From assembly GCA_963712565.1 (NCBI GenBank), contig CAVQIP010000022.1, positions 5,830-69,829 of the forward strand: a stretch of 64,000 nt of DNA, in the 5' to 3' direction. The notes under the pieces were generated by a model. That model was not told where the DNA came from. It did no database searches and worked only from the letters and a program-made list of their open reading frames with translations. The stretch comes from VAZQ01 sp963712565. Its GTDB lineage: Bacteria > Pseudomonadota > Alphaproteobacteria > Rhizobiales > Xanthobacteraceae. The position numbers and the translations under genes are program-made. Within the stretch, counting starts at the first letter, position 1, and each line of letters starts with the position of its first letter. Shown one piece after another: positions 46,623 to 55,675 of the stretch.

Positions 46623-47807
46623 GTGGATCTCTTGCTGAGTGCAGAAAACCTGGCGTTTCGCGACGAGGTGCGCCGCTTCCTACGCGACAACGTCACGCCC
46701 GACATGCGGCGCGCGATCGATCTCACCACCGCCTTCATCGTCGAGCCGGACGTGCTGAGAGACCTGCATCGCGCGCTCGCTCGCAAGGGCTGGTCGGTGC
46801 CGCACTGGCCGGTCGAATACGGCGGCACCGGCTGGACGCCGGTCGAGCGCTACGTCTTCGACCTCGAATGCGGCCGCGCCGGCGCCACCACCTACAACAC
46901 CTCGGGCTCGCATTTCGTCGGGCCGGTCATCATCCACTACGGGACGCAGGCGCAGAAGGAGAAGTATTTGCCGCGCATCCGCTCGGGCGAGGATTATTGG
47001 GCGCAAGGCTATTCCGAGCCGGGCTCGGGCTCGGATCTCGCGTCGCTCAAGACCCGGGCCGTTGCCGACGGCGATCACTACGTGGTCAACGGCCAGAAGA
47101 TCTGGACCACCAACGCGCACCGCGCCAACCGCCTGTTCGCGCTGGTGCGCACCGCCAGCACCGGCAAGCGGCAGGACGGCATCAGCTTTCTCCTGATCGA
47201 CATGGACACGCCCGGCATCACGGTGCGGCCGATCGTCGGCAACGGCGGCGATCACGAATTCAACGAGGTGTTCTTCAACGACGCGCGGGTGCCGAAGGCG
47301 AACCGCATCGGCGAGGAGAACAAGGGCTGGGAGGTCGCCAAGTACCTGCTCGAGTTCGAGCGCGGCGGGCGGGTGCTGGCGGGCCAGGTGCGCGCGCAGT
47401 TCGCCAGGCTCGTGCGGCTCATCGGCGCGCGCTGCCCCGACGACGGCGAGATGCGCACGCGCCTTGCCGAGATCGGCAGCGACCTCGACGCCATGGAGAT
47501 GATCGACATCTCGGTGCTGTCCACCTTGCAGGCCGGCGGCAATCCGGGGCCGATCTCCTCGCTGCTCAAGCTGCGCTGGAGCGAGATCCGCCAGGCGATC
47601 GCCGAACTCGCCATGGACGTCGTCGGCGAGGAAGCGCTGCGCTGGCTGCCGGAGCGGCCGCTGTACGAGACCCTGCAGCTCCCGCCCGAGGAGGAGGAGG
47701 CGGCGGCAGCCATGCCGCGCTATCTCAATTCGCGCGCGTTCTCCATCATGGGCGGAACGTCGGAGATCCAGATCAATATTCTGGCGAAGTCGCTGGTGGG
47801 GTTGTAG
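46623..47807 (+). CDS. acyl-CoA dehydrogenase
   Basis: A 394-residue flavin acyl-CoA dehydrogenase. The GTG at 46623 (VDLLLSAENLAFRDEVRRFL) is preferred; GGAAGA lies upstream. Helical N-domain, beta-domain (YWAQGYSEPGSGSDLASLKT and YVVNGQKIWTTNAHRANRLF) and C-terminal domain (RAFSIMGGTSEIQINILAK) are complete. At the MCAD catalytic position it reads MGGTSEIQ, Gly in place of Glu, so the base may lie at the isovaleryl-CoA/LCAD-type site or be contributed by a partner subunit. Likely partner: the dehydrogenase at 44853, with the ferritin gene between. Confidence 0.9.
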   Translation: MDLLLSAENLAFRDEVRRFLRDNVTPDMRRAIDLTTAFIVEPDVLRDLHRALARKGWSVPHWPVEYGGTGWTPVERYVFDLECGRAGATTYNTSGSHFVGPVIIHYGTQAQKEKYLPRIRSGEDYWAQGYSEPGSGSDLASLKTRAVADGDHYVVNGQKIWTTNAHRANRLFALVRTASTGKRQDGISFLLIDMDTPGITVRPIVGNGGDHEFNEVFFNDARVPKANRIGEENKGWEVAKYLLEFERGGRVLAGQVRAQFARLVRLIGARCPDDGEMRTRLAEIGSDLDAMEMIDISVLSTLQAGGNPGPISSLLKLRWSEIRQAIAELAMDVVGEEALRWLPERPLYETLQLPPEEEEAAAAMPRYLNSRAFSIMGGTSEIQINILAKSLVGL

Positions 47808-48040
47808 GCGGTGAATCGCATCCGCCACCGTCGGGACTCGGACCCTGCAGGACCGCTACAGGGTTAACGCTTGACCACCGCGTGTTGCCCCGCTTACCAA
47901 GGGAAACGGGAGGGCAAAAGGGGCATTTTCGGATTACCGGTCACGATCAAGCCAGGCGCAAAAACTTTTAAGGCCGTAGTGCGTGACTTGTTGTTCGTCG
48001 TTGTCACATGCCTATAACATCTGACTATCTGCTAGCGCTC

Positions 48041-48813
48041 TTAGGTATCGTCCAGAATGCCAGAAGCCACAAGATCTCTCCTGATCTCGACCAACTTTTC
48101 GGAGATGTTTTGCGCGAAGCGCTTTTGAATAATGCCTCCGAAATCGGAGAAAAGGGTCGTTTCCTCCTTAAGCAAAAGCATCGCACCGGAGCGACCGCTT
48201 CGGCCACAGAACCAACCAAGTTCATAAATGACGTTTGGACGAGCTTGCAAGTAAGTATTGCCTTCGGAGGTCACTTCGTCGTCGGGTGTAAAGACCGCAA
48301 TTGCGTAACTGCATGTTTGAGCGTAGAGCTCAAATTTCTCAATCACCGTCTGGCATCCTGCGTCCGGCTGCTCGGCCAACACAATTGGCGAGAGTCTGAA
48401 CTCTGATTTAAGAATATCTTTCAGTTCTCGCCACTTTGCCTCGTCCCGACCATGTATGATAAAGATATTGCCTCGATAGCGAAGATTCTCTTCAGCCTTC
48501 TTTCTGACGAGCAGGTCTGGCTGTCGGGTAAAACGGGTTATTGCTGCGCGCACAACGGAAAGGATATTTTCAACACTTTTGTACGAAGGAGAACCAATAT
48601 AATTGGAGATTCCGGAATTAAACTCGGCGGCAATCTGCTGAGAGTAACTGTTGCGGCCAAAAAGTCCATGAGCTCGCGGACGTATTGCGTAAGGAGCGGG
48701 TCATCACCGCGGCCGATATGAATGCCGTCGCGGTCTTGCGTGAAACGCGAAAGGATCTTCGCAAGCTCGCTCTCATACCTCTTTATCTCTGAAATAATCT
48801 GTTCCGAGTTCAC
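48041..48813 (-). CDS. TIR-like nucleotide-binding protein (PF10137-type), candidate defence effector (one frameshift)
   Basis: A 257-residue protein once one T is added to the T5 run at 48659-48663. GTG start at 48813 with GGAG upstream. Residues 1-110 are an unrecognised helical domain (MNSEQIISEIKRYESELAKI opening). Residues 116-255 match the TIR-like CAP12/Pycsar-effector family (PF10137): IFIIHGRDEAKWRELKDILK, QTVIEKFE with the putative catalytic Glu159, and RPNVIYELGWFCGRSGRSGA. Members are NAD-degrading effectors in anti-phage systems, but many act without a known partner. No cyclase, Cap2/3 or SAVED gene is adjacent. Base composition is clearly less GC-rich than neighbours, and an integrase-like remnant lies next to it, suggesting recent arrival. 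Confidence 0.8.
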
Positions 48814-48828
48814 GGCTATTCTCCACGC

Positions 48829-49052
48829 TCATCGGCAAGGGACTGAACCGACAGTTTGCAAGGCAAATCCGAAGAGCACATAACGGCTGACAGCATCGTC
48901 CATCTCCGCCGCCAGCTGGCGCCGAGATGCTCCGACACATTGTGGCTGTATCCGATCACCGAGCGGATATCGAGCCAGCCGCTTTGCTCCATGCCGCGCT
49001 CCGGTACTTGCGCAATATAACCGTGGAGAGCCGGTGGCGGAACCAGCGTCAC
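48829..49052 (-). pseudogene. possible tyrosine-recombinase C-terminal remnant
   Basis: Minus-strand frames that, joined across one frame change near 48915, read MEQSGWLDIRSVIGYSHNVS then EHLGA and LAAEMDDAVSRYVLFGFALQ. The pattern of Gly-Trp, Arg, Tyr-x-His and Glu-His-Leu resembles the end of tyrosine recombinases around the nucleophile Tyr. There is no upstream catalytic part (Arg/His-x-x-Arg box), so this is at best a fragment. The similarity is short and could be chance. Confidence 0.3.
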
Positions 49053-49437
49053 CCATGCGGAAGCCTGTCAAGCTCGTCTGGAAAGATGCTCCATTGTAGG
49101 GGCGTCCGGGGGTATTCCACGGTCAACCTGTCGCCAGTTCACCGGCGCCGCGATTGGTGCATGATCCCGAAAAAGCCTGCCCTCGGGCCTTACCCGAGGG
49201 CAGATACCGGTTTTCGGAAAAGATCATGCCCCAACAATAAGCCAGAGCGGCATTACAATTCGAAAGTCACCCACCGAGACCGAAATCTCCAGGAAATCTC
49301 CAGATCTCCTGCAAGCTTGCCGCTGCTCCCGCCGCTACGTGTCCACGCACGGTCCCGGCACCCCGCCGGCGCATTTCGGCGCGACGTCGAGCGCCACGGG
49401 GTGCACGGCTGGTCGAACCCAATTCCGAGAGGCGAAC
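49053..49437. other. intergenic stretch carrying a RIME-like element
   Basis: About 385 bases between the island and the flavoprotein gene. It holds the nested inverted repeat at 49159-49229 and no gene. The part directly before 49438 is probably the promoter region of that gene. Confidence 0.4.
49159..49229. repeat. RIME-like nested inverted repeat
   Basis: Outer arms GCATGATC (49159-49166) and GATCATGC (49222-49229), continued by CCGAAAA (49167-49173) and TTTTCGG (49211-49217). Inside is a second perfect 11-base hairpin, CTGCCCTCGGG (49177-49187) with CCCGAGGGCAG (49193-49203). The outer GATC..TTTTCGGAAAA part also occurs at 60226-60270 with a different core, as expected for rhizobial intergenic mosaic elements. 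Confidence 0.75.
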
Positions 49438-50862
49438 ATGACAGACTTGGCCATGCGAACGCTCGAGGCGTCGAGCAAGAAAATCCCCCAGCACGCGGTG
49501 TCGGCCTTGCGCGGCAAGGTGCGCGGCACCGTCGCGCTGCCGGGAGAGGATGGTTACGAAGCCGCCCGCACGATCTGGAACGCCATGATCGACCGGCGTC
49601 CGGGCCTCGTGGTCCGCTGCCTGGATTCCGCCGACGTCATCAACGCGGTCAAGATCGTGCGCGACGAAAAGCTGCTCGTCGCCGTGCGCGGCGGTGGTCA
49701 CAACATCGCCGGCAACGCAGTATGCGACGGCGGCCTCCTCATCGACCTGTCCCTGATGAGGGCGGTGCGCATCGATCCGGCGTCCCGCACGGCCCGCGTC
49801 GAGCCCGGCGCGACGCTGGCGGACTTCGACAAGGAGGCGCAGGAGTTCGGGCTCGTCACCCCGCTCGGCATCAACTCGACGACCGGCGTCGCCGGCCTCA
49901 CGCTGGGCGGCGGCTTCGGCTGGACCACCCGCAAGTTCGGGCTGACCATCGATAATCTGATCTCGGCCGAGGTCGTTACCGCCGACGCCAAGCTCGTTCG
50001 CGCGAGCGAGAAGGAGAACCCGGACCTGTTCTGGGCGCTGCGCGGCGGCGGCGGCAATTTCGGCGTCGTGACCTCCTTCGAGTTCAAGCTCCATCCGCTC
50101 GGACCCGAGGTGCTGTCCGGCCTCATCGTGCATCCGCTCGAGCAGGCGGGCGAGCTGCTGCCGGCGTTCCGGCGCATCGCCAAAGAGGCGCCGGACGAGC
50201 TCACGACCTGGGTCGTGATGCGCAAGGCGCCGCCGCTGCCTTTCCTCCCCGCGGAGTGGCACGGCAAGGAGGTGCTGATCTTCGCGGCTTGCTACGCCGG
50301 CGACATGAAGGACGGCGAAAAGGCGCTCCAGGGTCTGCGCGCCCTCGGCAAGCCGATCGCCGACGTGATCTCTCCTCACCCCTTTGCCGCATGGCAGGCG
50401 GCGTTCGATCCGCTGCTGACGCCCGGCGCGCGCAACTATTGGAAGAGTCACGACTTCGCCGATCTTCCGGACGCTGCCATCAAAGTGATCCTCGACGCCG
50501 TGCGGCAGCTGCCGTCGCCGGAATGCGAGGTGTTCATCGCCCATGTCGGGGGCGCCATGGCGCGCGTCGCCGGCGACGCAACCGCATGGCCCAATCGCGA
50601 TGCTCACTTCATCATGAACGTGCATACCCGCTGGCAAGACAAGGCGCAGGACCGGGCCTGCATCGCGTGGGCTCGTCGTCTGTTCGAGGCCGCCGCACCT
50701 TTTGCCGCGGGCAGCGTCTACGTCAATTTCATGCCCGACGACGAAAATGACCGGGTCGAGAAGGCGTATGGCACCAACTATGGCCGCTTGGCCGAGATCA
50801 AGCGTCGTTACGACCCGGCCAATCTGTTCCGCATGAACCAGAACATCCGACCGGCTCGGTAG
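49438..50862 (+). CDS. berberine-bridge-type FAD-linked oxidoreductase
   Basis: A 474-residue flavoprotein with an N-terminal FAD_binding_4 domain and C-terminal BBE domain. Conserved RGGGHNIAGNAVCDGG (84-99) includes His88, the residue that binds FAD covalently in this family. The second covalent Cys site is not seen (GINSTTGVAGLTLGGGFGWT instead), so the link is probably single. The BBE part reads YVNFMPDDENDRVEKAYGTN and YDPANLFRMNQNI, as usual. No signal peptide. Members oxidise sugars, aromatic alcohols or alkaloids. The ATG at 49438 is preferred, with GAGAGGCGA upstream. Convergent with the TPP-enzyme operon. Confidence 0.9.
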   Translation: MTDLAMRTLEASSKKIPQHAVSALRGKVRGTVALPGEDGYEAARTIWNAMIDRRPGLVVRCLDSADVINAVKIVRDEKLLVAVRGGGHNIAGNAVCDGGLLIDLSLMRAVRIDPASRTARVEPGATLADFDKEAQEFGLVTPLGINSTTGVAGLTLGGGFGWTTRKFGLTIDNLISAEVVTADAKLVRASEKENPDLFWALRGGGGNFGVVTSFEFKLHPLGPEVLSGLIVHPLEQAGELLPAFRRIAKEAPDELTTWVVMRKAPPLPFLPAEWHGKEVLIFAACYAGDMKDGEKALQGLRALGKPIADVISPHPFAAWQAAFDPLLTPGARNYWKSHDFADLPDAAIKVILDAVRQLPSPECEVFIAHVGGAMARVAGDATAWPNRDAHFIMNVHTRWQDKAQDRACIAWARRLFEAAAPFAAGSVYVNFMPDDENDRVEKAYGTNYGRLAEIKRRYDPANLFRMNQNIRPAR

Positions 50863-50889
50863 GTCATTGCCGGAGCGGTGCTGCGCGCG

Positions 50890-52560
50890 TCACATCTTGC
50901 CGTGTCCGCGCCGCATCCCGCGCCGCGTGCTCGGGCTGACCACCCGGTCGGAGACATGAATGTTCCAGAGCTCGGCGGTGTCTTGCGCCTGATACGCATC
51001 GAGCAATGATTTGAATTGGCCGAGGTCGGTCACGGTCGCGCCGCGCAGGCCGAATCCCTTGGCGATCGCGGCCAGGTCCGTCCGCCCGAAGATCGAGCCG
51101 CTGTCGTCCATGCCGTCGGCGCGCAATTTGTGCAGTTCCGAGCCGTAGGCGCCGTCGTTGAACACGCAGATCAGCAGCTTGAGGCGGTGGCGCTGCACCA
51201 TCTCCAGTTCCTGGATGTGCATGAGCAGGCTGCCGTCGCCCTCGAACAGGACGACCTTGCCGTTCCTGCGCGCCGCCGCCACGCCGATGGCGAGCGAGAT
51301 GCCGTTGCCGATTGCGCCGAATTCCCTGATGGCGTGATAGTTCTCGGGCTTGCGGCCGCGCATGGTCGAATGAAAATAGGCCTGGTGGCCGGCGCCGCTC
51401 ACGCAGTCGTAATCCTTGGGGATCACCCGGTCGACCTCGTCGATGACGCGGCGCGGATCGAGCATTCCCGGCTCGACGGCAAACTGTTCGCCATCGGCCG
51501 GTTCCTCCCGGATCCGGCGCGCGATCTCCGGCGAGCGAATGCTCGCCGTGCCGCCGCCCCGCTCGCGCAGTTTTTCCAGCGCTTGCACCGCGGCCAGTTT
51601 CGCGTCCGCGCGCAGATAGAGGTCCGCGGCGCGCATGCCGTTGCGCAGGCCCAGCGGCTCGATGTCGATCTGCGCCACCTCGGCCTTGGGAAACATGTTG
51701 CCGCCGTCGACGCTGTAGTAGTTGAGGCTCGCCCCGATCGCCACCACGAGGTCGGCGCGCTCGCCCACCTCGCGCGCGATATCGCGGGCAAAACCGCCGG
51801 CCACCCCGATCGAGAACGGATTGTGGTCGAACATGCCGCGGGCGAGCAGCGTGGTCGAGAGCAAGGCGCCGGACTGCTCGGCGAGTTCCTCGACCTCCTT
51901 GGCGGCGTCGGCGCGCATCACGCCGCGGCCGGCGAGAATGATCGGGCATTTCGCGCCGGCGAGCTTGTCGACCAGTTGCTCGATCTGGCGCGGATTGGCG
52001 AGCGCGGGCTCGGTCGACGGCAACACGGTGGAGGACGGCTGGTATTCGCCGATGTTGGGCAACGGCTGCTTCTGCAGGTCGTAAGGAACGCCGAGCACGA
52101 CCGGCTTGCGCTCGTGGCGTGCCAGGTAGAACGCCTCGCGCACATATTGATGCATGCGCTGCGGACTGTGCGCGGAGATGTAATGGGCGCCGGCGGCGGC
52201 GGCGAGCGGCGGCTGGTCGATCGCCTGGTTGTACCATCGGGCATTGATCGGCGCTTCGCCGGCAAACACGACCAGCGGTATCCTGCCGCGCGCCGCCACC
52301 GCCAGCGCGGTGGTGATCTGCGTCAAGCCGGGGCCGCAGGTGACGGATGCGACGCCGACTTTGCCGGTCGCCAGGTGATAGCCCATGGCCATCGCGCAGG
52401 CGCAATGCTCGTGCCTGGCCGAGAACGTGGACATGCCCGCGAGGTTCTTCATCGCGGTTGCCCAGTGCATGTTGCCGTCGCCCATCAGGGTGAAGTGGGT
52501 ATCGACGCCTTCCGCCGCGAAGGCTTGGGCCAACGCCTCATAGATGGGCATGTTCTGCAT
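50890..52560 (-). CDS. thiamine-diphosphate enzyme (acetolactate-synthase large-subunit-like)
   Basis: A 556-residue ThDP enzyme of the POX/acetolactate-synthase fold: N-terminal Pyr domain (YEALAQAFAAEGVDTHFTLM, with the catalytic Glu51 in SARHEHCACAMAMGY), central domain (CPIILAGRGVMRADA) and C-terminal PP domain with EGDGSLLMHIQELEMV and VFNDGAYGS. Residues that define true acetolactate synthase are not clear, so it may be a decarboxylase or lyase (for example of the oxalyl-CoA, sulfopyruvate or benzoylformate kind). Last gene of a minus-strand run with a Bug receptor and TRAP transporter upstream, which suggests it acts on the imported acid. Confidence 0.88.
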   Translation of the reverse strand: MQNMPIYEALAQAFAAEGVDTHFTLMGDGNMHWATAMKNLAGMSTFSARHEHCACAMAMGYHLATGKVGVASVTCGPGLTQITTALAVAARGRIPLVVFAGEAPINARWYNQAIDQPPLAAAAGAHYISAHSPQRMHQYVREAFYLARHERKPVVLGVPYDLQKQPLPNIGEYQPSSTVLPSTEPALANPRQIEQLVDKLAGAKCPIILAGRGVMRADAAKEVEELAEQSGALLSTTLLARGMFDHNPFSIGVAGGFARDIAREVGERADLVVAIGASLNYYSVDGGNMFPKAEVAQIDIEPLGLRNGMRAADLYLRADAKLAAVQALEKLRERGGGTASIRSPEIARRIREEPADGEQFAVEPGMLDPRRVIDEVDRVIPKDYDCVSGAGHQAYFHSTMRGRKPENYHAIREFGAIGNGISLAIGVAAARRNGKVVLFEGDGSLLMHIQELEMVQRHRLKLLICVFNDGAYGSELHKLRADGMDDSGSIFGRTDLAAIAKGFGLRGATVTDLGQFKSLLDAYQAQDTAELWNIHVSDRVVSPSTRRGMRRGHGKM

Positions 52561-52655
52561 TGCGGGATTCTGCCCGGGCGGGGATGACGGCTATTGCGGC
52601 GGCTGAGCGGGATTCAATCGCATCGCAACCCGCTCTACAAGCCGGCGCGCGCGGA

Positions 52656-53618
52656 TCAGTCGAGCCGCGCCCCCGACCGCCGGACGACCTCGGCCCACTT
52701 CGCGGAATCCAGCTTGATCAGTTCGGCGAACTCTTCCGGCGAGCCGCCCGCCGGCTCGTCGCCGATCATCGCGAAACGGTCCCTGAACGCCTGCAATTCG
52801 ATGGCGCGGTTGATCGCGGCGTTGAGCTTGTCGACGACCGGTCGCGGCACGCCGGCCGGCGCGATCACGCCGCTCCAGGTCGGCGCCGCATAGCCCGGTA
52901 CGCCGGCCTCGGCGATCGTCGGCAAGTCGGGGAATCCGGGCGAGCGCCGCGCTCCGCTGACCGCGAGCGCGCGCACCGTGCCGGAGCGCGCGTGCGGCGC
53001 GATCGAGTTGAGACTCTCGAACATCAAGTGCACACGGCCGGCGATCAGGTCGTTGATCGCCGCCGCCCCGCCGCGGTACGGAACGTGGACGATGTCCGTG
53101 CCGCTCATGAACTTGAACAGCTCGCCGCCGACGTGGCCGGGCGAGCCGTTGCTGGAGGACGCGTTGAGCAGCTTGCCCGGGTTATTCTTGGCGTAGTCGA
53201 TGAGTTCCAGCACCGACTTGAACGGCACCGTGGGCGAGACCGCGAGCAGCAGGTGCCCGCGCGTCGCCAGCGCGATCGGCTGGAAGTCGCGCTCGATGTC
53301 GTACGGCAGCTTGGCCACCATGTGGCGGGTGATCGCGAGCGCGCCGATCGGCCCCATGCAGAGCGTGTAGCCGTCGGGCTCGGACTTGGCGGTGAGGTCG
53401 AGACCGATGGTCAGCGCGCCGCCCGGCCGGTTGTCGATCACGACCTGCTGCCCGATCTCCTTGGCGAGCTCGGCGCCGAGGATGCGCGCGACCGCATCGG
53501 TGGCGCTGCCGGCAGCCTGCGGGACGATCAGCCTGATCGGCTTGTCCGGATATTCGGCCGCCGCGCCGGTCGCAAACGCGGATACGAGCAGCAGCAGAGC
53601 AAATCGAAGACCGCGCAT
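52656..53618 (-). CDS. Bug/TctC-family substrate receptor
   Basis: A 320-residue periplasmic receptor. The start at 53618 follows GGGGAGGG. Signal peptide about 1-22 (ATGAAA before EYPDK), then YPDKPIRLIVPQAAGSATDA, VIDNRPGGALTIG and VPTIAEAGVPGY-like segments (here LPTIAEAGVPGYAAPTWSGV) confirm the family. Upstream on the same strand are the TRAP genes, and downstream, 95 bases on, the TPP enzyme. The TctA/TctB membrane proteins are absent. It probably binds a carboxylate related to the TPP enzyme substrate. Confidence 0.9.
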   Translation of the reverse strand: MRGLRFALLLLVSAFATGAAAEYPDKPIRLIVPQAAGSATDAVARILGAELAKEIGQQVVIDNRPGGALTIGLDLTAKSEPDGYTLCMGPIGALAITRHMVAKLPYDIERDFQPIALATRGHLLLAVSPTVPFKSVLELIDYAKNNPGKLLNASSSNGSPGHVGGELFKFMSGTDIVHVPYRGGAAAINDLIAGRVHLMFESLNSIAPHARSGTVRALAVSGARRSPGFPDLPTIAEAGVPGYAAPTWSGVIAPAGVPRPVVDKLNAAINRAIELQAFRDRFAMIGDEPAGGSPEEFAELIKLDSAKWAEVVRRSGARLD

Positions 53619-53721
53619 ATCGCCCTCCCCGGGCACACCGTTTGAGTTCGTCAGTCCGCGAGTGTAACGCAGCGCTCCGCGCGTACAACACCGCCGCCGC
53701 CCTCAACTGCGCGCGGCACCG

Positions 53722-55000
53722 TCACCGCCACAGCCGCAGCGGCGCCAGCGTGATCGCGGGGATGTAGGTGATCAGCGCCAGCGCGATCAGATAAACCACG
53801 ATGAACGGCAGGATGCCGCGGTAGAGCTTGGCCAGCGGTATGCCGAACAGCGCATGGGTGGCGAACAGGTTCAGCCCGAACGGCGGGATGAACATGCCGA
53901 CGGCGAGGTTGACGGTGAAGATGATGCCGAAATGGATCTGATCCACGCCGGCCTGGATGATCAGCGGCATCAGCAGCGGCGTCAGGATCAGGATCGCCGC
54001 CGGTGGCTCGAGCACGGTCCCGACGAACAGCAGCACGATATTGATGACCAAGAGAAGCAGCCAGGTCTCCAGATGGAGGCTTGCGATCGTAGTCGACGAG
54101 CTTGGTCGGGAAACCGCTGGTCGTCACCAGCCAGGAATAGGCGCCCGCCGCCGACACGATGATCAGGATTTGCGATATCACCTTGGCGGAATCGATCGCC
54201 GTCTGCCACAGCTCCATCCACGACATCTCGCGATAGATGAAGCGGGCGACGAGGATGGCGTAGACGCAGGCGATGCCCGCCGCCTCCGTCGGCGTGAAGA
54301 TGCCGCCATAGATGCCGCCCAGGATGACGACCGGCGCGAACAGCGCCCAGACGGCGTCGCGGGTCGACAGCCATACGTTCTTCCAGCGCAGCGCGGCGGT
54401 GAGCGGGATCATTTCGATCCGCGCGTAGACCAGGAGATAGATCGAGACCAGGACGCCGATCAGCAGCCCCGGCACGATTCCGGCCAGGAACAGTTTCGGC
54501 ACCGACTGCTGCGCGGCGACGCCGAAAATGATCATGGTGATCGACGGCGGGATGATGGTGGCGATGGCGCCGCAGGATGCGATCAGGCTGCCGGAAAATA
54601 CCGGGGTGTAGCCGCGGCGCGTGAGCTCCGGCACCATCAGCCGGCCGATGGCGGCGACACAGCCGACGCTCGATCCCGACATCGACCCGAACAGCTCGGA
54701 CGAGGCGACCGTCGCCAGCGCAAGCGAGCCGCGCACGCCGCCGACGATCGACAGCGCCCATTCCACCAGGCGGCGCGCGATCCCGCCGCGGCCCATGATC
54801 TCGCCCGCGAAGATGAACAGCGGCACCGCCAGGAGCGGAAAGTTGTCGAGGCCGCCGAACAGCGCGACGTGCACCGGATCCATGGTGCCGATGCCCATGG
54901 CGACGATGCCGAGGGATGCCGCGGCAATGAGCGCGACGAAGATCGGAACGCCGAGACACAGCAGCACGACCGGCAGGCCAATCAGAACGAGGGCGGCCAT
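53722..55000 (-). CDS. dctM: TRAP transporter large permease DctM (one frameshift)
   Basis: Large membrane subunit of a TRAP importer. The start at 55000 (MAALVLIGLPVVLLCLGVPI) lies 11 bases after the DctQ stop. Family segments FPLLAVPLFIFAGEIMGRGG, SGSSVGCVAAIG and PPSITMIIFGVAAQQS are present. The frame breaks after TSGFPTKLVDY at about 54088. Removing that one base continues IASLHLETWLLLLVINIVLL and gives 425 residues, the normal DctM length. Confidence 0.88.
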
Positions 55001-55011
55001 CGCGGATGCTC

Positions 55012-55557
55012 CTAGGTCCGGCCGCGGCTGTCTTGCGCGTCGCCGCTCGGCCCGGCCAGCTCGACGAAAATGCGCAGCAGCGACATCAGCACGATCAGCA
55101 GGAGCGAGACCGGCACCACGCCTTGCGCGATCCACATCGGCAGGTGGAGCGCATCGCTGCGTTGATCGAAGTCGAACAGCAGGTCGACCACGCGAAAGCT
55201 TGCGACCACGACCGGCACGAGAACGGCGGCCAGCACCAGGGTGCTGACGATGGCCAGCACTTTGCGCCGCGCCGGCGGCGCCAAATCCAGGATGGCGTCG
55301 ATGCGGATGTGCGCCTGCTGCCAGGCCACCGCGACGGCGCCGACATAGACGCCGAAGATCATCAGATAGAGCATCGCCTCTTCCGCCCACGACAGCGGGG
55401 TGCGGAAGAAATAGCGAAGAACGATGTTGACCGCGTTGAGGACGACGATCGCCAGGAGCGCGGCGGCTCCCGCCCACAGTCCGATGTCCGCGATGCGGCT
55501 GCCGAGCCAGAACAGGGATCGCTGGTAGCGCGAAACGTGAGCGGCTCGGCCATCCAC
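55012..55557 (-). CDS. dctQ: TRAP transporter small permease DctQ
   Basis: A 181-residue small membrane subunit with four helices and the typical LRYFFRTPLSWAEEAMLYLM segment between helices two and three. It lies between dctP (118 bases upstream) and dctM (11 bases downstream). TRAP systems import organic acids, sialic acids, ectoine and similar compounds using sodium ions. Confidence 0.92.
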   Translation of the reverse strand: MDGRAAHVSRYQRSLFWLGSRIADIGLWAGAAALLAIVVLNAVNIVLRYFFRTPLSWAEEAMLYLMIFGVYVGAVAVAWQQAHIRIDAILDLAPPARRKVLAIVSTLVLAAVLVPVVVASFRVVDLLFDFDQRSDALHLPMWIAQGVVPVSLLLIVLMSLLRIFVELAGPSGDAQDSRGRT

Positions 55558-55675
55558 GAGGATTCAGCCCCCAGGATTTAGGTTCGGCGTCGGAGCGAGG
55601 CGCCGCCCGCGGCAAAGCGCGCGGCGAGCGGTGCGTCGGCGGATGGGCGCCGCATCCGAACCGATCGCGTTCGCG

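Noticed and set aside
50864..52405. 513-codon minus-strand frame within the TPP-enzyme gene
   Set aside because: Same strand but another frame, with an Arg-rich low-complexity product. The ThDP motifs are in the other frame.
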